Assembly (NCBI RefSeq): GCF_949987535.1
Contig: NC_080070.1
Location: 8,800,016 to 8,864,015 of the forward strand
From: Balaenoptera acutorostrata
Taxonomy: Eukaryota; Chordata; Mammalia; Artiodactyla; Balaenopteridae
Direction of reading: 5' to 3'
DNA: 64,000 bases
Each line of letters starts with the position of its first letter. Within the stretch, counting starts at the first letter, position 1. Of the stretch, positions 48,601 to 60,518 are shown one piece after another. The notes beneath the pieces were generated by a model. It was not told the origin of the DNA. It saw only the letters and a program-made list of their open reading frames with translations, and did no database searches. Made by a program: the position numbers and the translations under genes.

Positions 48601-49130
48601 CTTTGACATAAATCACAGCAAGATCTTTTTTGACCCACTTCCTAGAGTAATGGAAATAAAAACAAAAATAAACAAACAATAAATGCTGGAGTGGGTGTGG
48701 AAAATAGGGAACCCTCTTGCACTGTTGGTGGGAAAATCAACTGATACAGCCACTATGGAGAACAGTATGGAGGTTCCTTAAAAAGCTAAAAATAGAATTA
48801 TCACATGACCCAGCAATCCCTCTACTGGGCATATACCCAGAAAAAAGACACATGCACCCCATCATTCAAAAAGACACATGCACCCCAATGTTCACTGCAG
48901 CACTATTTACAATAGCCCGGTCATGGAAGCAACCTAAATGCCCACTGACAGACAAATGGATAAAGAAGAAGTGGTACATATATACAATGGAATATTATGC
49001 AGCCATAAAAAGGAATGAAATCGGGTCATTTGTGGAGACGTGGATGGACCTAGAGACTGTTGTACAGAGTGAAGTAGGTGAGAAAGAGAAAAAGAAATAT
49101 CGTATATTAATGCACATATGTGGAATCTAG
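45657..49130 (+). pseudogene. L1 ORF2 pseudogene with an internal deletion
   Basis: Starts at ATG 45657 (MVIGT) but meets TAA at codon 6 and again at codon 41 (45777-45779). Endonuclease remnants include AEWIQK and TFFSSAHGKFSRTDHILGH, then SDHNTMRLEM. The reverse transcriptase core is open at 47253-47945: [17 protein letters not shown] and the catalytic FADD at 47745-47756 ([15 protein letters not shown]). The C-terminal region ([20 protein letters not shown]) runs to 48680, where it jumps to the 3' part of the Cys-rich domain (MHCWWENQLIQPLW, with Asn in place of the last Cys seen as CWWEC in the other copy). Ends ILMHICGI, TAA 49130. Confidence 0.93.
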
Positions 49131-49363
49131 AAAAATGGTACAAATGAACCAGTTTGCAAGGCAGAAAAAGAGACACAGAACAAATGTATGGACACCAAGG
49201 GGGGAATGGGGGGTGGTGCTGGTGGTGGTGGGATGAACTGGGAGACTGGGATTGACATATATACATTAATATGTATAAAATAGATAACTAATAAGAATCC
49301 GCTGTATTAAAAAAAATAAAATAAAATTCAAAAAATAAATAAATAAAATTTACATTGTTTATT

Positions 49364-49839
49364 TCTATAGCCCCTCTCACATTCTTTTCTAACATCCATA
49401 ATCAAGGCAAAGGACCCTCACTTGCAAATGAACATCCTTCATATTAGAAATATGAATGGAACTATGATTTATTAATTTGCTAATTGCATTTTGTATACAT
49501 ATTTCAAAAACTGTAAGAGCTTAGGCATATAATTCTTTTTTTTTTCCCCACATGGTTGTGGTAACAATGAATTAGCTGCCAGACCACAAAGTGGTGGTGT
49601 AGACAGAGAAGATGAGAGGACAATCCCTGTTCACTCACGAGCTCCTTCCCCACATCTCAATGTACATCTTTGATGATGTCTATTTTTTTATTGGAATGTA
49701 GCTTACTAATACTTTTCCAACTTTAAATTCACTGGAAGGTTGGGGTGGTACATATGTTTTCCGGTGGATTTAAAACCATTAAAATAATCATTTCAGCCCT
49801 GAGTTCCAATAAGAAGTTTGGCAGCGTGGCAAGTGAGAA
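49364..49839. other. Intronic sequence after the L1
   Basis: No element recognised. Confidence 0.45.
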
Positions 49840-50035
49840 ATCAAAAGACCAGATATCTGGGCTCCATCATTTTCTTTTATTTTACAAACCAACTTCTAAG
49901 ATTACCAATTTGCTCCTTTAAATTAGAGTATTACCATATTTGTTCTATCTACCTTATAGGGTTGTTACAAGACCTAAATGTCATAATGTTGATGAAAAGC
50001 ACCCTACAAAATACCAGGCATTAATTTACATCATT
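49840..50035 (+). mobile_element. MIR SINE fragment
   Basis: GACCAGATATCTGGGCTCCA, CTTATAGGGTTGTTACAAGA, then AAGCACCCTACAAAATACCA match MIR in order. Confidence 0.7.
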
Positions 50036-50224
50036 ATCTTTAGGATAAAAAAAAAAATCCCATGCAAGATTTTTTGTTTTAATTCATGAAAAGCACATTT
50101 TTAGAATTGAAAATCGCACAAATATCTTTATCTACTTTTGCTTTTCAAGAAACTCAGGCAACTTCATATTTAAATTGCATGAGTATCTTTCAATTATTTT
50201 GATACAGCTGGTTATTTTCAGTGG

Positions 50225-50650
50225 TCATTGTATTAGTTAGGAATCCTTTGGATACAAGTAATGGAACACTCTGACTCAAACTGGACTAAACATTAAGAAC
50301 ATTTACCCTCTTTATCTTCTCACATAACCAAGAAATCTAGAGGTATGATGATCTTCTTATCTTCAGCTTGTTTTTGCCCAAACACAGGCTCTCTCTTTGA
50401 GATACAAACAGCCAATTGACCAAGATTGGCTCGTAAGTATCTTCCTCATTCAATCACCAACAAGAGCAAAAAGAATTTCCATGATTGGCTCATACTGACT
50501 TTTTAACATGGAATAGTCACCTTTATTTTTTGTAGAAAAGGACTGATCATTTGTTGATCATCACCATCTGAAAACAGATCAGGTTCGGTTTTTGACCCTA
50601 GTGCCTTGCCTCTGTTTAAAATTCTTCCCAACACTCCCTGTTTGGATTAC
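50225..50650. mobile_element. Old interspersed repeat, family not assigned
   Basis: GTATTAGTTAGGAATCCTTT, ACTCAAACTGGACTAAACAT and CCAAGAAATCTAGAGGTATG are words I associate with a common mammalian repeat, but I cannot name its family or edges. Confidence 0.35.
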
Positions 50651-51219
50651 ACAGGCAGGGTTTTGTTATAATGTTTACATGCTCTTCATTCCTCAATCAG
50701 TTGTGAGAACTTTCTCCAGAATAAGATTTAATGATTAGTTGTGAAATAATATTGAGTCATGAAAGTAATCTATTATATTAGATACTTCCAGTGGTACTGA
50801 AATACTATCTCTTTATATGTATTTTATTCCATATATATAATTATGTGTCCCCCGTATTTTATTTTTCCTAATCAAACACAGTGTTCTGGCCCTGTGAATT
50901 CTTCTCTTTCCTTCTTTCACTTGTTTATTCATACAAAAATGTTTATTATGTACCAAATATGTGTATAGACACTATAATGTGGGCAATTTTAAAAACTGCT
51001 TTCTTCAGTAATAACGGTAATTGAGAAGAATATAAGTGCACATTAGGTTGAGATAAATTCAAGATTTCATGATTTATTTATAGAATGAGTAATATAGGCA
51101 ATAAATTTGGTGGCAGTATATAGAGGGAGAAGGAATTATGACCTAAAATAAATATGGAAGATATGATAAATTTGATACCTACAGCTTAGATAGGTTTTGC
51201 ACACTTGGAGAAAGCATAC
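50651..51219. other. Intronic sequence
   Basis: A short L2-like word (ATGTTTATTATGTACCAAAT) sits near 50938. Nothing else recognised. Confidence 0.4.
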
Positions 51220-51395
51220 TTTATTACTACTTATTAAAATGTACTCTCAATACTGTATTTATATCTCTTCTATTAGACTCTGAGTTCCTTCATGTAAGAA
51301 ATTACGTTTTCTTAATTTTTATATCCTCAGTGCCTAGTATGTATTTTTGTTCATAGAAGTATGAAAAATGGGTGAATAAGTGAATGAATAAATGA
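51220..51395 (+). mobile_element. L2 3' fragment
   Basis: GACTCTGAGTTCCTTCATGT, TTATATCCTCAGTGCCTAGT, and GTGAATGAATAAATGA form a typical L2 3' end. Confidence 0.7.
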
Positions 51396-53957
51396 TTTCT
51401 AGTAGGATAGTAATGAATACAACTAAGAAAAAGCAGGAATAAGAATAACATGCTTAAGAAAAAGTGATAAAATCAACATCAACATGACTTCAATGGAGAA
51501 AATCAGTCAATTAAGCAAATGGTAAATAAGGTTTAAAAGATAAATTTAGAACAGACTATGCAGAGTTTTCAACAGGTCAATCTAGAAATTTTAAAATATA
51601 TCGTGTAAGCTGTGGTAGTCCCTGAGGTTTCTGAGCTGGGATTAGCATGATGAAATAAGTTTTGTGTCTTAATGTCCCTTAATTCTCTCTTCTTCACATT
51701 CACATGGATCATTTCTATACAGATTGTCAGATCCACTTGGCATTTAATCTAATTTATCTGAAGGTCAGTGTTGATGGACATAACAAGGAAAAAAGGATTG
51801 ACAACAGGGATGAATAAACTTTGAAGCTTGGAAAGTCTCAATTATGTGACGGAGGCAAAAATAAACCTGTAATGTCATATTTAGTCCTCGTCTATAGAAA
51901 TATAATGGTTTTACGGCTATCACAAAAACATTTCTTCCAAGGTTCTTGAAATTAATAGGTAGAAAATTAACCAATTAATTTTTTACAGGTTATTAATTAA
52001 GTAAGCTTGAGCCTAAGTATACAGAAACTGGCAAAACTTTGGAAAAGACTCAGGGTGCTTAAAGCTTCCTCCTCTTCCCAGGTCTTATCTTAGTTCCTCC
52101 TTGTAGAATTACTATATGATGCTCTTGCAATTTTCCTGAAATTCAACTGTGGAAATTCAGTGCTAAATTTAAGTGTAATTCCAAAATATGCTGTATAATT
52201 TGAATACAGTTCATCTACACCAACTTTGCTGAAGGAAGAGAAAAGGTAGAAAGCATACACTGTCTTTAATGAGACAGAAAGAACTGTCACTGACCAACAT
52301 TTTTGAACATCATTTTTTAAATAGGCACCTTATCTTTAGCAAACATATGTTAGCTAGGCATTTTAACCAAGCAAAATGAAGTCTCGGAGTTGAGCAAAAA
52401 CTGCCACCTTTTGCATAAAATTAAATTGAATACAGAACATTCACTTCACAAGTTCTAATTTTAAAAAAAGTAAAGGAAAATATCTACATATATTTGATCC
52501 AAACAAGGAAGCAAAATGTTGAGTTAGGGACATTCATTTCATAATCACCTATGTGTAACTAAAGAATTCCATTTTCATTCAATTAACTATAAAAAGAATT
52601 TATGTAAGCTTTTATATAAAGTTATAAAACTATCTTATTAAAACAGATTTAGACGATTTTTTTTTGCTATCAAATGCGTATAAATAAAAGTAAAAAAAAT
52701 GACAAACTGTATGGAATTAATATACCACCCACTCAGAATACACATTTTCATTGTTAACAGTTCTATAATTAAATGTAAATGTGATGGTTCTGTATTTACA
52801 TATGTCACCGGGAAACTTCAGGATGTACTATACGTATTGGTTCATGAATCCACAGCACATTCTTAAATTTTATAAATATCCCAAGTAATCTATATAAAAA
52901 TAAGCATATAAAGCTGGAAAAAGGCATATAATATTCCTGACTATTTAATAGAATAATAACTTGGGTCTTTAGATAATGAGCAAATTTAATTTTAGTTACA
53001 AAACGGTAAGCTACATGGCATATATAAAGAAAAGAGATGCTGACCTGGATATGTAAAATTACATTCTTTCAACTATACAATCTTCACAGAGAGATCAACA
53101 GAAGAATCAGACATTATGTGGAATATTTGGATCTTATACGTAGGTTCAGTAAAAGAGATTTTTTCCCTTAATTTTCAGAAATATTAACAATAAAAATAAT
53201 ATAGTAGAATAATGCATTTTATTAATACTTCAAAGAAATAAAACAGGTAAAGGGAAGCTAATTTTTCACAGATTAATAAAAATGGGTTCATAAACTGCAC
53301 AATCATCTGTTTAATGCTGAAGTGCTTACAAGAGATTCATCATGGGGTTTTACCATTTATGTATAAAGGACATCTTTTTAACTGGAAAATATTTAATATA
53401 AGAGTTTGGTTAAAAACTTGTTAGAGAACAGAAAAGCTGCAAAGGGAATGTTGAGGCCACACTGAGATAATACTTATGGGAAACAGCTACCCCTCTTAGG
53501 ATGGGGCAACAGTGAGAAGCGATTGGAGTCAGCAGAAATTAGAAGCTGAAGGAAGAAACCACGTGGAGTTGGGATTCTGACCTGTTAGGAGGAGCTGCAA
53601 CCTGGCCAGTTCTGCTGTTTTTGAGAAGACATGATGAACTCGGTTCTGAGAGTACTGGGGTGGAAAAAAAAGCAGGCAACTGGAAACAGTCTCCTGCAAG
53701 AGCAAGCACGTGGGAAAAGGCAAGCTGTATTTCCCTGCCTCCTGTCTTCCTGTCTCCTTCTAAGGTCCCCTGTTGATGGAACCCAATAGAAAACCTGCTG
53801 GTAAAGGATGAATGTGGCTCGCAGAATCCCAGTTCCTGCATCACAAAGAAGAAAACAGACCAGTGGGCTTGGAGCTGACAGGCCATGGTTTAGTATTTAG
53901 CACATGATCATCCATCCTATAACTCTCAAGGATTTGACAAATGCTAACACTCATATT
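51396..53957. other. Intronic sequence, no element recognised
   Basis: Very AT-rich from 52300 to 53400. A GC-richer patch at about 53440-53890 carries a 115-codon minus-strand frame (53539-53886) with no motif I recognise. Confidence 0.5.
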
Positions 53958-54471
53958 CAATGAGGTGGATGGAGTTAGAGTCTGTCATACAGAGTGAAGT
54001 AAGTCAGAAAGAGAAAAACAAATACAGTATGCTAACACATATATATGGAATCTAAGGGAAAAAAAAAAAAAAGGCCATGAAGAACCTAGTGGCAAGACGG
54101 GAATAAAGACACAGACCTACTAGAGAATGGACTTGAGGATATGGGGAGGGGGTGGGGTGAGATGTGACAGGGTAAGAGAGGGTCATGGACATATATACAC
54201 TACCAAATGTAAAAGAGATAGCTAGTGGGAAGCAGCCGCATAGCACAGGGAGATCAGCTCGGTGCTTTGTGACCACCTAGAGGGGTGGGATGGGGAGGGT
54301 GGGAGGGAGGGAGATGCAAGAGGGAAGAGAAATGGGAACATATTGTATATGTATAACAGATTCACTTTGTTATAAAGCAGATGCTAACACACTATTGTAA
54401 GGCAATTATACTTCAATAAAGATGTTTGAAAAAAAAAAAAAGAAAAAAAAAAAAAAAAAAAAAAAAAAAAG
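53958..54471 (+). mobile_element. 5'-truncated L1 3' end with long A-tail
   Basis: ORF2 terminal words (GAGGTGGATGGAGTTAGAGT) and a 3' UTR closely similar to that of the L1 at 17010 (GACTTGAGGATATGGGGAGG, CTAGTGGGAAGCAGCCGCAT). The tail is 13 A, one G, then 28 A (54429-54470). The long clean tail suggests a fairly recent insertion. A clear target duplication was not found. Confidence 0.92.
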
Positions 54472-55079
54472 AATGTAAATATGTAACCCAAGTGTCTGTA
54501 ACTAGGGAATCCCCTGGTGCTTCCATCTTCTGGGAACAATTTTTCTTTAAAAATTTTTATAAAATGGTAGGGATGGAGGTTGGAGCTTAAATACCTGTCT
54601 TACATACTATATGATTGATATCCAGGGACTTAAAATTTTCTGTACAACTCACAGGCCTTATTTTCCTGATCACCTCTAATTCCAATTTTCTATTTTTACT
54701 GCACTTTTCTTTTCACTGAAGTCTCCCCTTAGGAAGTTTTCTTTTTCTCTGCCTTGCATCATCTCACATAAGGAATGGGACCATTTCTCCTTAGAACACT
54801 AAGGGAGCACTAACAAAACCAGTTATTATCTAAGGTTTAGAGAAATGAGGGGCTGTTGTACGATAAAAAATTAAAAATTACATAAAGAACTTTTAATATA
54901 TTTAGCAGAAGACTAAGATTATGGCAAGGATAACTGTATTTCCTATTGGAAAAACCACAGAAAGCTGTATTTTACTGTTGCTCATGCAGTGAACAAAGTG
55001 GTCTGTTTTACCTTTTTTCTCCTTAAACTGCTTAAGATTTAGGAAATACATGGGCTTATAGTTGGCATAACTTCACCCA
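54472..55079. other. Intronic sequence
   Basis: No element recognised. Confidence 0.45.
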
Positions 55080-55260
55080 CATTTGTTGCAATTCAACAAA
55101 TGTGTATTGAATGCCTTGTCTCTGTGCAAGGTTTGGCATTATCAGTGAACAAATCAAAGATGCACAAGGCTCCAATAGATTAGAATGGGAGACAGACATG
55201 TATATTATTAGCATAAGAAATGTCATGGCCAGTGCATAAAGTGAGATGTAAACAAAAAAG
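55080..55260 (-). mobile_element. L2 fragment, reverse
   Basis: AATTCAACAAATGTGTATTG, then AGTGAACAAATCAAAGATGC and GGGAGACAGACATGTATA follow the reverse L2 3' end in order. Confidence 0.65.
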
Positions 55261-55639
55261 GAGGGGTTACAATGGAAGGTCTCTGAAATTCGAGAAATGT
55301 TTCTCAACCTTGGGAGCACTCTTAGTTTTCTTGTGTTTCCCTTTTCCTTTGTTATTATTTCATTTCAGAAGGTCAACACCCATTAATGGTTTTAATGTCG
55401 CATTTCATTACCGTTCATTACAGTAACTTGTATTTCAGATTGTCTCTTTTTGTTCCTATTGCTCTCAGATAAACAAGTTATTTATATTTTATTATGCCAC
55501 CTGGGTTAAATCCTAAAACCTAATTTTGTCTTTGGATAAGCACAACTGAAATTGCTATGGGTTTCACTGAGTTGGTGCGCTGAAGTAAATATACGTTTCA
55601 TGTATAACCACATCTAAGGGCAGAATCTTCTTTAAAAAA
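55261..55639. other. Intronic sequence
   Basis: No element recognised. Confidence 0.45.
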
Positions 55640-55649
55640 ACCAAATACA

Positions 55650-56013
55650 GGGCTTCCCTGGTGGCGCAGTGGTTAAGAATCCGCCTGCCAATGCAGAGGA
55701 CCCGTGTTCAAGCCCTAGTCCAGGAAGATCCCACATGCTGCGGAGCAATGAAGCCCATGCGCCACAATTACTGAGCCTGTGCTCTAGAGCCCGTGAGCCA
55801 CAACTACTGAGCCCACATGCCACAAGTACTGAGCCCACATGCCTAGAGCCCGTGCTCTGCAACAAGAGAAGCTACCCAATGAGAAGCCCGCTCACCACAA
55901 CAAAGAGTAGCCCGTCCTCACCACAACTAGAGAAAGCCCGTGCACAGCAATGAAGACCCAACTGCAGCCAAAAATAAATAAAAAATAAATTTAAAAAACA
56001 AAGGAAAAAACCC
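55650..56013 (+). mobile_element. CHR-type SINE, long form with internal repeats
   Basis: The head GGGCTTCCCTGGTGGCGCAG is followed by a body with three or four variants of GAGCCACAACTACTGAGCCC, then GCCAAAAATAAATAAAAAAT. ACCAAATACA duplicates at 55640-55649 and 56014-56023. The same long form as at 22543-22884. The 94-codon plus-strand and 77-codon minus-strand frames over it are shadows. Confidence 0.95.
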
Positions 56014-56023
56014 ACCAAATACA

Positions 56024-56739
56024 AATACTAGCTTGGAAACATGTCTGACATTAAACTGGGCAGTGGGTGCAAAATCAGATAACATATGTGAAACATATTA
56101 CCCCGAAAAGGATAAAAAGCAGCATGAATGTAGTATCACATTATCATCATTGACAGGAAATAAGAGATCGTGAACAAATGTTTCCACAGCCCACACTCTT
56201 TTATAGATGTATTAGTTACCTTTGCTCAAACAAAACTCAAAGAGACAAGTCCTTAAATTACATATAATATTGATAAAAACCTCATAAGCTACCAAATATT
56301 ACGTGTTTAATTATCACAACATATTCTGCTTTCAATGTATATAATCCAACTTTATGTAACCCAACTTTTAGGATGAATAAAAATTTCTTATCCTTAAATG
56401 TGATATGATATTGTGTGTGTGTGTGTGAGTCTAGATCAGGATCTGGCTGGGTTTGGGAGGGGTGGGGGGCTGCTTATTTACAAAGTAAACCTTCACCAGA
56501 TGATGCCCATCAAGAACCGCTAGCTAGTCTTAAAACAGGTTCACACTGCTAGTTAAATGCAGGTCACATCAGATATTTTCTGATTCCGAAAACTCATGCT
56601 CCTAAATACTAACTATGCTGTATCAACTTCAATATGTGCAGCTCTGAAAGATGCTCATGAGCGTTAACTATACTGCAGTTAAAAACAAAAAGGAAAAAAG
56701 TTCATGAGAAATTCATCCAACTTTTCAGACAATTTCATT
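56024..56739. other. Intronic sequence with a (TG)n tract
   Basis: TG repeat at 56412-56427, otherwise nothing recognised. Confidence 0.5.
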
Positions 56740-57300
56740 TTTAATCTATCCATTCATTCCATGGACATTTTCTGCATGACTGCCACAGAGCAGATATTTT
56801 CCCTGAAGAGTAGAGTGGCAATATATATATATGATGCTGGAAAAGACAGGCATGTCTGCAGTTAGTCTGGAGTAGTATTACACATGTGTTAACAGAAATA
56901 TGAACAAATTCTTACACAAACATAAAGGAAGGAGCATCTAACAGTGTAGGTTCAGGGGAGCAGTGGGGAGAAAGGTCTTGTGGAAGCAGGACACTTAACC
57001 TCAGGAGATAATTAGGAGGTTATTCCAGACAGAGAAGACAGTATTTGTAAAAGAGCAGGAAAAGAGGTGATTATTTTGATACAGCAGGACCATTGAAAAT
57101 ACGAAGGGAGGTTTGGGAAATGAGTGTGAAATTATAGGAGCTTAAACTTTACCCAGATTTAAGTATCAATATTTGAAATGAAATGAGCAATTACCATTGT
57201 TTTTTTACAAGGTCAGAATCTGTGAAGTGTTTTAGTGACGTAAGAGTTGGCCTTCAGAGAAAACTTTAATGGCTGGAAGTTGACAAAAAGCTTCAAACTC
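56740..57300 (-). mobile_element. Possible L2 fragment, reverse
   Basis: GGTTATTCCAGACAGAGAAG and GTCAGAATCTGTGAAGTGTT resemble reversed L2, with weak words between. A low-confidence call. Confidence 0.45.
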
Positions 57301-57939
57301 TGCAAGTATGGAAGATATTATGGGCAAGGAGTCCCACGTACTTGCCCACCAAAATGGGTTGCTCAGTCAGAGAGAATGTCACACTGTCTTTAAGCCTAGG
57401 TGATGGCTGAGACAGTGGGGTTATGTGGTTGAAGAGTATCCTACAGAACAGGAAATCTAAAACCACTGAGAATCATCTACAAGGTTAATCCGCATGATTT
57501 AAGTTCTGGGGCGTGTGTGTGTGTGTGTGTGTATGCGGTTCAGAAGTGTGACATCTTACATAAGTAACACATATTTGTCCTAAAATATTGTTCCTTTTCT
57601 GTACGTTGGATAAGACAGGCTTGCTGTGCATGGGGGGCACCAGTGAGCAGATACCCCCAAACTTAGAGGTAAGGGAGGCTGCCCTCTGACAGGTAACACA
57701 TGGGGCATACAGAATTGCTTTCTGTACTTTCACGTAAAAGCTATTACTGGATAGTTGCTTTATCTGTGACAAAAATACATGCCAGGAAAAGATCTATCAG
57801 CAAAAGGGAAACAGAAGGAGGAGAGTCAGAGGGAAACCTCAACTGAGTATGTTGCAGCACCAGTGGTGAGAAGATTGGCTGGACCTGGAAATCTAGCATC
57901 TAGATGCTCATTAAGTGCAAGGACATTTCATCTGAAGGG
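57301..57939. other. Intronic sequence with a (GT)n microsatellite
   Basis: (GT)10 at 57513-57532. Nothing else recognised. A 95-codon minus-strand frame (57485-57772) reads the repeat as HTHTHTHT and is not a gene. Confidence 0.55.
57513..57532 (+). repeat. (GT)10 microsatellite
   Basis: Ten uninterrupted GT units, likely length-variable. Confidence 0.93.
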
Positions 57940-58080
57940 AAGAGTAAGGGCTTTGAAATTAAGCTGCCTGAGTTCAAATGTCAGCCCTGCCACATACTAT
58001 GACCTCTGGCCAGTTTAGTAGATCTCTCTTAGATGTTTTTAAAATGAGCAGAATTATTTTAAGGATATGCAAAAATATAA
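57940..58080 (+). mobile_element. MIR SINE fragment
   Basis: TTAAGCTGCCTGAGTTCAAA, TGTCAGCCCTGCCACATACT and GACCTCTGGCCAGTTTAGTA correspond to the tRNA-related part of MIR. Confidence 0.8.
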
Positions 58081-59984
58081 GTACCTTTTCAGACTTTACC
58101 ACGGCATGGATGAAAATGATTCCAATTAATCATACCATTCCAATGGAATCATACCATTCCATTAATCATACCAGTGAGCACTAATTTGGCTTCCCAAGTA
58201 GATAAACAGAAAAAGGAGATGCCTTTGAAAGGGTATTATCATGTCATAAATGAAAAGAAACACTTTGAAGTATGAATTAATGAACTGTTTTTTCAGTTTC
58301 ATGCATCAGTCTCATGTGAATTCACTTGGTAAGAGAGTGACATCAGGAAAGTTCTTACCTCTAAATAGACAGTAAAGTCCTGCTTCAGGGCCTGAGTGTC
58401 CGAAGACCTCTAAAGCACAAAATATTCATCAAGGCAATTCCTTTTTAGCCACCCAGACGACCTGGCTGGATAAATTTACTACCCAACTTCATAAAAACTA
58501 TGGAACAGTGAAGTCCAAATAAAGACAAAACAAGGAAGCTACTGATTTATCTGGAAAACTATTGTGAAGAAACAAAAATACTAAAAGTCACTGGATTTTG
58601 GATGTAAAATGCTTTCTCTAATCTTTACTGCTCAGCATTCCAAATTTTAAAAATAACTTACAAAATGTAAGACATGAGTAACATTTGCAAATCAAGCCAC
58701 ATTCTTTGGACCTACTGTGTGATTTTTTAAAAATACTTAAAACTTGTAAATTAGCCAATTAAATGATGGTTATTAATTTGTAAAGGAAAAAAATCCCTCC
58801 TGCTTTGATAAAATTCAGCTAGCTTTCTGGATGCACAGAAAGCTTTATCTCATTTTTAATGATAATAATTGTTGATTTAAGTGCAAATTCATAATTGGTC
58901 AAGGTAGGCTATTCATTGATAATAAAATTATGTTTATGAAGCACTTTGTATTTCTTCGTGGGGGGACCGTTTAATATATATTTGCCACTTAACAGTGCCT
59001 TAGTTTATTATTAATTTTTAATTAAACAAGTTATCCATGAAAAAGAATTCAAACAATACAGAAGCAGGAAAGGCAAAAATGATCATGCCCCTCCACTCTC
59101 ACTTTCCTCTTCAGAGATAACCATCCACAGTTTGGTGTGCATCCTTTCACACTTTCTGTAAATCTACATGCAGACACACACCAGCAAACACTAATGATCA
59201 GAATATTTGGTCCTTATTTAATGAAAAGGGAATTTTATAGAGTCATTTTTTATTTTCTCTCCTTTAACCTGAAAGCCTGATTTAAAATGTGGATTAATAT
59301 GAAACAAGTCTCTATTGGGATGCTTTAGTTATTCTTTATAAGATTTTCAGTTTAAGTTAGATTTTTAAAACCCGAGTATTAAAAATTTGAAAAGAAGTAT
59401 GCTGATCTAATAGGCTTTAATAATATACTACTTCAATTCTAACAGCTAGCTGTATGATAGAACCACCTCTCTGACTTATTAACAATGGAGAGGGCACTGA
59501 CTTAATGAAATAAAGAGCACTCTTTCTTCTTATGTTCTATAGCTGGTTTTAAAAAAATAAATAACAAATAAGCAGAGTGAACTGCCCTTGCTTTTGAAAG
59601 GTGACTAAGATGATCACCCTAATCTTATTTGATTTTGTGTATTTTTTACGTTGGGGAAAAGAAATATAGACTGAAAATGTCAAGTTGAGAATTCCCTCTG
59701 CATAGAAATCACACTGGAGTTGATTTTAAGATTGGCCCCTGCAATGTGCTGGGAAATTCCAGAATAGTCTAGTAGCTAAATATCTTGTTTTAGAGATGGG
59801 ATCATAACACTTCTATCTAGTGAGCATCTGTGAGCCAGCATCTTGTAATTTGAAAATCACAGGAAAATGGCAGCCATCTATTCCAGCAGTACACATTATG
59901 CACACCCAATAACATAGTGATGGATGGGATTACAGGGGTATATGTACCTGAAGGTAAAGCACTCGATATCCAGATTTTGTAATC
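58081..59984. other. Intronic sequence, no clear element
   Basis: CAGAGATAACCATCCACAG and AGTTTGGTGTGCATCCTTTC near 59110-59150 are words of an old repeat that I cannot assign. A short tandem duplication lies near 58120-58170 (AATCATACCATTCCAATGG and AATCATACCATTCCATTAAT). Confidence 0.45.
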
Positions 59985-60518
59985 TGTTGGGGTCCAGGGC
60001 AGGCTGCTCCAAAATATGCCTCATTTGGCATATTGATTATTTAGAATTAAAGTTACTTAAGAAATGTCCAGTGCAAGAGGAACACTTTGACCCTCCTCTC
60101 TGTCTCCCTGAAAGCAGGAAATGAATCTTCCCTGTGAAAGATTGCTCCCTATACCAGGAGGTGGAAAGACATCCTTATCACCAGAGACAGCAAATTCAGG
60201 GCTAAGAAGCCTGTATCAACAAATCTTGTTACTTCTTTACTAATTTACTACCTAAGCCCAAACTTTGCTTAAATTCCTTACTAATTAAACACCCAAACCT
60301 AATGCTGCCCTGTCAATTCTTCCCAAATTTATTGTTTCTTTGTCTCAAAAGTTTAAAAGCTGCCTGCTGTGGCAGCTCCTTAGATTCCATTTCTATGAGA
60401 CCTCTGCGCAGGACTGAAATTTATTTCTTTTTCTATTAATCTATCCTGTCAATTTTATTACCAGTCCAGCCACAAGAACTCAAGATGGGTAGAGAGGGAA
60501 ATCTCCCTCTTCCTGACA
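59985..60518 (+). mobile_element. Probable solo LTR of an endogenous retrovirus
   Basis: Starts TGTTGGGGTCCAGGGC and ends CTTCCTGACA, with TG and CA termini over 534 bp. The order is LTR-like: CCTATACCAGGAGGTGGAAA in the U3 part, AAAAGCTGCCTGCTGTGGCA near the R region, then TTCTATTAATCTATCCTGTC and CAGTCCAGCCACAAGAACTC. There is no internal gag, pol or env. A target duplication was not visible, so the edges may be a few bases off. Family not named. Confidence 0.6.

Larger units (their letters stand above)
43766..49347 (+). mobile_element. L1 retrotransposon with full 5' end, internally deleted
   Basis: It begins GGAGACTGGTTCAAGATGGC, the usual L1 5' start, and runs through a 0.9-kb 5' UTR, ORF1, ORF2 and 3' UTR to an AATAAATAAATAAA tail. 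A 16-base duplication with two mismatches, ATTTACATCATTTATT at 43750-43765 and ATTTACATTGTTTATT at 49348-49363, marks the target. Roughly 356 bases of ORF2 are missing near 48680 relative to the other L1. Non-functional. Antisense to the CNTNAP2 exon. Confidence 0.94.

Noticed and set aside
53539..53886. 115-codon minus-strand frame as a possible exon
   Set aside because: No Caspr2-like residues, and no clear AG/GT pair preserving frame.
57485..57772. 95-codon minus-strand frame with HTHTHTHT
   Set aside because: The His-Thr run is translation of the (GT)n microsatellite.
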